A stretch of 64,000 nt of DNA from Cryptomeria japonica (Eukaryota > Streptophyta > Pinopsida > Cupressales > Cupressaceae). The notes beneath the pieces are model-generated. The model did not search any database, was not told the origin of the DNA, and saw only the letters and a list, made by a program, of their open reading frames with translations. Of the stretch, positions 58,927 to 64,000 are shown one piece after another; position 1 is the stretch's first letter, and each line of letters opens with the position of its first letter. Location of the stretch: NCBI RefSeq assembly GCF_030272615.1, contig NC_081415.1:601359644-601423643 (forward strand), written 5' to 3'. Both the position numbers and the translations under genes were made by a program.

Positions 58927-59136
58927 GGGATCTAGCTGAGAACTACACTCAGTTGACATTTTTGACAACCTTTGTCATTGATGTCAAAGGGGGAGTAGTG
59001 GAGATGAGAAAAATAATGGACTAAAGAGATCATCTGCTCAGGGGGAGCACACAGTTTTTTGGTAACATTTTTGGACAACACAATTTGGATACATTTTTGG
59101 ATTTTTCTCATGAGTGTTGCCATCAATGCCAAAGGG

Positions 59137-59152
59137 GGAGATTGTTGGAAAA
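59137..59152 (+). other. polypurine tract of S3
   Basis: CCAAAGGGGGAGAT before TGTTGG. Two further tracts, AAAGGGGGAGTAG near 58985 and AGGGGGAGCAC near 59040, repeat the pattern of S2. Confidence 0.88.
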
Positions 59153-59903
59153 TGCACACTCCAATGAATAACTATAGGTGATTGAAGGTATTGTCATTGA
59201 TGGCAACCTTGCAATCCTAAGGCAACGACATCGATAGATAGTTTATCGGCAGCGGCAAAGATGATTACCGGTACCCCAGTCGATAGGATTTTGTTTATTA
59301 AATTTTGTATTTAATTGTAATATCTTTTTGTAAGACAACAAGGTGAATTGTAATAGGACTCATATATAAGTATGAGATCTTGTAGATCATTTCAGATGTG
59401 AAAATGGCTAGATTATTGTAGAAGTGATATGTGAATAAAAAGGTAGATTATGGAGTAAGGTTTGTGGTTATTGTATGAGCTTAAACTGGTATTGAACCTG
59501 GCATAGTAGATTTTGAACCAAAGCAGTACATTATATTGGATTTGCATAATCCAATTTTGTAAGTCAGTGAGACTTCCTTTTTGTAATTAAGCAATGAGCT
59601 TTTGTCAGTTGGCCTTCCTGCATGTCCAGGTCCCTATTGTAAGTAATATTCATTTATTGGCCAGTAAGTGAATATTGTGGGTCACAAATCCCACCGAGGT
59701 TTTTCCCACACAAGGTTTCCTCATTAAAATATTATGTTATGGTGTGCTTTCTATGTTGTGCTTATTGTTCTTATTTACTGCATTAATTCTTGTTTACCGG
59801 TACACTATTTTGGAATACAATTTGTTTAATAAGATTAGAAAATCTGTAAACCGGCTAGATACTGATTCACCCCCCCCTCTCAGTATCTTTGGGAATCCTA
59901 ACA
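59153..59903 (+). repeat. 3' LTR of S3
   Basis: 751 bp, TGTTGGAAAATGCACACTCC to GGGAATCCTAACA. Close to S2 LTRs in start, end, TATA region (CATATATAAG at 59361) and terminal box, but diverged in the middle. Confidence 0.9.
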
Positions 59904-59907
59904 ATAA

Positions 59908-61079
59908 GTTCTTTCATGGATAGAGTAAATGATATTGTCATGGGTATCAAATGATGTGGCGGATCGGTTAGTGAGGATGAGATAGTGTTAAAAGTTATAA
60001 GAGTTCTACCTTCGGTTTATAATATGAAGGCTACTTCTATCAATGAACTCCAGACAATGTCAAGTACCCTTGTGACTAGAGATAAATTAATTGGGAAATT
60101 GAGTGCTCTTGAAATTGAAGAACTTGGAGATCAGAGTGTTGTTAAAACTGAGATTGCATTTAAAGCATCTACCTCCGGTAAGTAGAAGATAGATTGGAAG
60201 GAGATGTATGCCAATGATATGGAGAAAATTGAGAGAGAAGAAAGAGAACTTGAAGAGTTGGAAGCTCTGATTGCTAGAAGAATCCCTAAAGGACTAACTG
60301 GAAGTAAGTATGAAGAAAAAGTCCCTTTTAAATGTTTTTCATGCAATAATATTGGTCATTTTTCTTCTAGATGCCTTGGAAGAGCTGCTAGGAATCATGA
60401 AAGATTTGTAAGGAATTATAAGCCTAATCTTGAATATCAGAGAAAACCTAGATTCAGAAGGAATATGGATAAATCATGTTATTATCCTGGTGATGATGAT
60501 TTTGGTATTTTTGACAATGATGATGATGATGAACCTATGAGTGGATCCGGTAATGGTGCCTCATTCGACAAAGATTGGGTCTTTATTGCTATTAAGGAGG
60601 ATTATCCAAAAATTTTCATTGAAGCAACTCATACTGAAGAAAAGGATTTAGCTACAAAAATTGAAGAGAAAGATGAATGGGTCATAGATAGTGGATGCTC
60701 ACATCACATGACTAGTGACAAGAGAAATTTTTTATCATTGCAAGAATTTGATGGTGGATTAGTCATATTTGGAGACAATAAGGCATGTAGGATCAAAGGA
60801 AAAAGAACAATATTATTGGATGGTAAGACTAATACTGATAATGTTTATTATGTTGAAGGATTAAAGAATAATATTTTAAATGTAGGTCAAATGGTGGATA
60901 GAGAATTTCATTTGCAATTCAAGGATGGAAAATGTAAGATCATCAACAGATCTGGATTGGAGATTGCTTCTGGAACTCAAACCAATGGAAATATCTTTCA
61001 TTTGAACTCCGGTGAGAAGGCTTGCTTGATTTCTCAGATTGATAAAGTTGGTTATGGTATAAGAGGATGTGTCATGTAA
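59908..61079 (+). pseudogene. gag C-terminus and protease of K1
   Basis: It resumes as SSFMDRVNDIVMG, with the capsid end LKVIRVLPSVYNMKATSINE. A zinc knuckle CFSCNNIGHFSSRC is intact, followed by an Asp-rich stretch (DNDDDDE). Copia protease is seen as EWVIDSGCSHHMTSDKRNFL with its catalytic Asp-Ser-Gly, then the pre-integrase segment YYVEGLKNNILNVGQM. There is one stop at 60183 and a frameshift near 61060 that moves the frame into CHVNFDCIVKISS. Gag and pol share one frame, as in Sireviruses. Confidence 0.88.
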
Positions 61080-62148
61080 ATTTTGATTGCATAGTAAAGA
61101 TCAGTTCAATACCGATTGTCAGAGATTTTCTCAAGATTGTTATACCTCATAGTCTGATATGTAGAGAATGTCAAATGGGTAAGCATGTTAGAACTTCTTT
61201 CAGAAGTATACATGATAAATCTAATGAAATTCTTGATCTTATTCATACTGATTTGTGTGGACCGAAAAGGACTAAAATATTTCAAGATGATAAATATTTT
61301 ATGTTACTTATTGATGACTATTCTAGAATGATGTGGGTAGCATTTTTGAAAGAGAAATCTAAAGCTTTTGAGAAATTCAAAATATTTAAAGCTATGGTTG
61401 AGAATGAATCAAGACTAAAGATAAAATGCTTAATATTAGATCATGGTGGTGAGTTTACATCTGGTGAGTTCAACAAATTTTGTGAAAGGAATGGTATTAG
61501 GAGACAACTTTCTGACCCTAGGACTCCACAACAGAATGGATTAGTGGAAAGAAAGAACAAAATAATTTTGGATGTAGCAAGGACAATGATGACAGAAGAT
61601 AGATTACTTGATATGTATTGGAGGAAAGTTGTTAATACAACAGTATACACTTTCAACAGAGTACACATAAAAGGTTATATCGGTAAGACTCCTTATGAAT
61701 TATGGTTTGGTCATATTCCTACTGTAAGATATTTCAGAATTTTTGGAAGCAAATGTTACATTAGAAGAGATGATGCATTAGGAAAGTTTGATCCTAGAAG
61801 TGATGAAGGAATTATTTTGGGTTATTATACTAAGAGAAAAACATACATATGTTATAACAAAATATTTAATAGGATAATGGAGAGCATAAATATCGAGGTG
61901 GATGAGAATGGTGGTAATCATATTAGACCATTTAATTATGGACTAGAAGATGAATTTATCAGACTTGAACTGGTAACACAAGAATTAGTTCAGAACAGTG
62001 AACCAATGACATTGGTAGCATCAGAAAATTCAACAGTGATAGATGAACAACAAAATGAGTTAGCAAATCAAGAAAATTCAAAGACTCCCAGGTATGTGAA
62101 ACTAAATCATTCTGAAGATCAAATCATTGGAGATAAAGGAAAGGTGTG
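61067..62148 (+). pseudogene. integrase of K1
   Basis: An open frame of 360 codons. Zinc-finger half: HVNFD and CRECQMGKHVRTSF. The catalytic core has all three acidic residues: Asp in LIHTDLCGP, Asp in LILDHGGEF, Glu in PQQNGLVERKN. The C-terminal part has YELWFGHIPTVRYFRIFGSK and KFDPRSDEGIILGYY. It is the best preserved enzyme in the window and could have been functional shortly before the frame was lost. Inserting DNA copies of K1, and perhaps of S elements with similar ends, would have been its job. Confidence 0.9.
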
Positions 62149-62149
62149 A

Positions 62150-62578
62150 TGACTAGGAGAAGGTTAGCTACTGAAGAGGTATGTTTAATTTCTCAAATTT
62201 AATTGGAATCATTTATTGAAGCAAGTAAGGATGAAAATTGGATAAAAGAAATGGAAGAGAAACTAGATCAGATCATTAATGATTATTGCAAGGTGTGTGC
62301 TCCTGGTTTCCTTGTGTCGTACACTGCAACACTTGCATTTGTGATATGGCTTAACTGCCTCCTATGGATTATGTTGGTTTCATGGTTTAGGAAGAAACAA
62401 TCATATACTTCATTGTCTACAACTAAAGTAGAATATGTTGCAGCTGCTACTGATTGTATGCAGATTTTATGGATGAAAAAAATGTTAAAAGATATAAGGG
62501 TAAGTTATGATGAACTATTGTTATTCACTATGATAATACTACCACTAATGATATTTCAAAGAATCCACTATTCCATTA
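62150..62578 (+). pseudogene. RT/RNase H remnant of K1 with internal deletion
   Basis: It opens with MTRRRLATEE and EASKDENWIKEMEEKLDQI, the first residues of copia RT. Then about 90 bp of unrelated filler (62285-62375). Then the end of RNase H: VSWFRKKQSYTSLSTTKVEY and ATDCMQILWMKK, and, after a shift, YDNTTTNDISKNPLFH. The whole catalytic body of RT is missing. The sequence stops at T3's LTR. Confidence 0.85.
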
Positions 62579-63779
62579 TGTAGCGTCCTAAAATTGTGAC
62601 ACTTGCAATTTCGACCGCATTTGGGTCTTCACGATGGCGATGCAACACGGAACCTGAATGGAGACCCTGAAACTTGCTTATGACATCAAAAACTGCATTT
62701 TTCAGCACCCTGGCCTAATCCTCCTTGCACCTTGCTATCCCTGGAGGTGGGACCATGGCGCCCAGCGCCCTGGTCCCTGGCCCTATTTTGGGCCTGGTCT
62801 CTTTTGGGGCTTCGGGTCTTTAAGTTTGCAAGTTGGAAAATAATATTTCCTGGTCGGCCTAAGGTCGAGAAAATCAGTCTTTCAACCCTAATTGACAAGT
62901 ATATAAACTACATTTCCTCTCCCATTTGAGGAAGGACATGATGGAAAAAAAGGTGGAAATGATATTCAAACATTCAAGCATTCAAGCATTCAAGCATTCC
63001 TTCAAGCAATTGAGCATTCTAAGTCTCCATTCAAGGCTAAGTGTTGCATTCAAGACAAGGATTCAACCATTGAAAAGGAGATCACATACAACATACAACA
63101 TACAACATACTACATACATTACACCTTCGCATGTAAGAATACAAACATTCTTACAACAAGGTATCAGTACTTGTTTACATTACAAACATTTACATTTACA
63201 GCATTCTCATTTCTTGGTTAATTCCAAAACTGGGGTTTGACCTAAAGGCAAACCCCTCATCCCTAACCCCCCAATCGTCCTCTCTTTTCTGTGTGTAGGT
63301 TGCAGGTACGCGACTGTAATTGAAGATCTGGAATCCTTGTGCAGAGACGAACAGATCCACCTTCGTTTCGTGGATTTTTCTGAGGACCGTGTGCACACCG
63401 GGTGCCATCGTCCCGTCAACTTTCACTTAAATTTGTAGAACAGCACTGTCTTGACATTTTACTACTAATTCCAGGTCCGCAGCTTCATCCTATATTCCTA
63501 TCTCCGTTTATAAGCGAATCTTTCTCACTTTTCATGCATTCCTAGTTCAATCTTCTATCTACATTCTTTACAAAAGAGGGTATCCTTGATGTCTTAACCC
63601 TTGAAACTCATATAGAATCCAATCTTGCATTGCATGGAATTGGATCTTGTGGGTTTCAACCCCTCTTTTGAATGTAAAGTCTCCCCTAAGTGAAAACCAT
63701 CAACCCTAGTGACTCTCCCTTCTCTCTCCTTGGAGTTGGGGAGGGGAGAACGACTAGGGTTCAATTTTTTCGCTTTACA
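62579..63779 (+). repeat. 5' LTR of T3
   Basis: 1,201 bp, TGTAGCGTCCTAAAATTGTG to TTTTTCGCTTTACA. Contains GGGACCATGGCGCCCAGCGC (62750), short repeats of CATTCAAG (62965-62999) and ACATACAAC (63084-63115), and AAACTGGGGTTTGACC (63227) as in T1. Confidence 0.88.
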
Positions 63780-63782
63780 TTT

Positions 63783-63800
63783 TGGTGAACCCGACGTGAA
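63783..63800 (+). other. primer binding site of T3 (tRNA-Trp)
   Basis: TGGTGAACCCGACGTGAA, 3 bp after the LTR. It matches the complement of plant tRNA-Trp 3' end across 18 bases. Confidence 0.92.
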
Positions 63801-64000
63801 CATCCTCATTCTGATTATTCATGGTTAGATCTAAAATTTTTGCTCTCCTAATTATATTTCCATGTTTGATCTTTTGCAAATTTTAGAGGTTGATTGCATA
63901 AAAACCCTAAAATTTTCTTTTTAGTAATTAAACTTGTGAAATGTTTAATTGTTAATGCTTGTTTCAGATCTACCCTTCTATTGCAAATTGTCAATTCGTA

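Larger units (their letters stand above)
58490..59903 (+). mobile_element. S3: 5'-truncated S-family element inside K1 gag
   Basis: Only the end of ORF2, the polypurine region and one LTR are present. There is no 5' LTR, primer site or Gag-like frame. The left junction lies between about 58486 and 58510. No target duplication is visible, so part of S3 and of K1 gag were probably deleted together. Confidence 0.8.
56878..62578 (+). mobile_element. K1: Ty1/copia Sirevirus-like element, cut by T3
   Basis: 5' LTR, tRNA-Met primer site, gag, protease, integrase, then a remnant of RT/RNase H. It is broken inside RNase H by the T3 LTR at 62579. The order protease-integrase-RT defines Ty1/copia. S3 is inserted in its gag. 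Confidence 0.88.
62579..64000 (+). mobile_element. Tat-type element T3, runs off the right edge
   Basis: Complete 5' LTR and tRNA-Trp primer site, then 200 bp of AT-rich leader (63801-64000) with no frame. It is inserted in K1's RNase H and so is younger than K1. Confidence 0.85.

Overview
The window looks like intergenic heterochromatin of a large-genome seed plant. A conifer or other gymnosperm is plausible, but that is an inference. I see no intact host gene, rRNA, tRNA or CRISPR array. Almost every base can be assigned to LTR retrotransposons or retroposons inserted into one another. All coding regions are decayed, mostly by in-frame stop codons.

Layout. (1) 1-7368 is a Ty3/gypsy chromovirus (called C1 here), cut at the window's left edge. 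Its reverse transcriptase is interrupted by a 1,070-bp solo LTR. (2) 7369-9259 holds scraps: a truncated LTR, a LINE RNase H fragment, and an Athila-like pol fragment. (3) 9260-38808 is a five-deep nest. A Tat-type element (T1) holds a LINE-tailed retroposon (X). X holds element S1 (12310-34142). S1 holds a long-LTR element L1 (14110-28943) on the minus strand. L1 holds S2 (17438-24022). X also carries a solo LTR of the L1 family (34917-37305). Deleting each insert plus one copy of its 5-bp or 22-bp target duplication rejoins the interrupted reading frame. This is the main proof of the boundaries. (4) 38809-55313 is a second Tat element (T2) with gag, protease, RT, two RNase H domains and integrase. 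It is interrupted by a minus-strand chromovirus (C2, 42067-51316) whose downstream half holds a separate 1,050-codon reading frame of unknown function. (5) 55314-56877 is unresolved AT-rich and microsatellite sequence. (6) 56878-62578 is a Ty1/copia Sirevirus-like element (K1) with gag, protease and integrase but almost no RT. It carries a 5'-truncated S-family copy (S3). (7) 62579-64000 is the 5' LTR and primer site of a third Tat element (T3).

The most interesting content is the S family (S1, S2, S3). These elements have Sirevirus-like LTRs, primer sites and polypurine tracts but no pol gene. In its place they keep a coiled-coil, multi-zinc-knuckle Gag-like protein and a second protein (ORF2) of about 1,060-1,090 codons. 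ORF2 shows matching blocks in all copies and I could not assign it to any family. L1 and the unit inside C2 also carry long pol-less reading frames. The window therefore contains three unrelated-looking non-autonomous coding systems that would have to borrow reverse transcriptase and integrase from elements such as K1, C1 or T2.

All calls rest on reading the sequence by eye. No database search was made.
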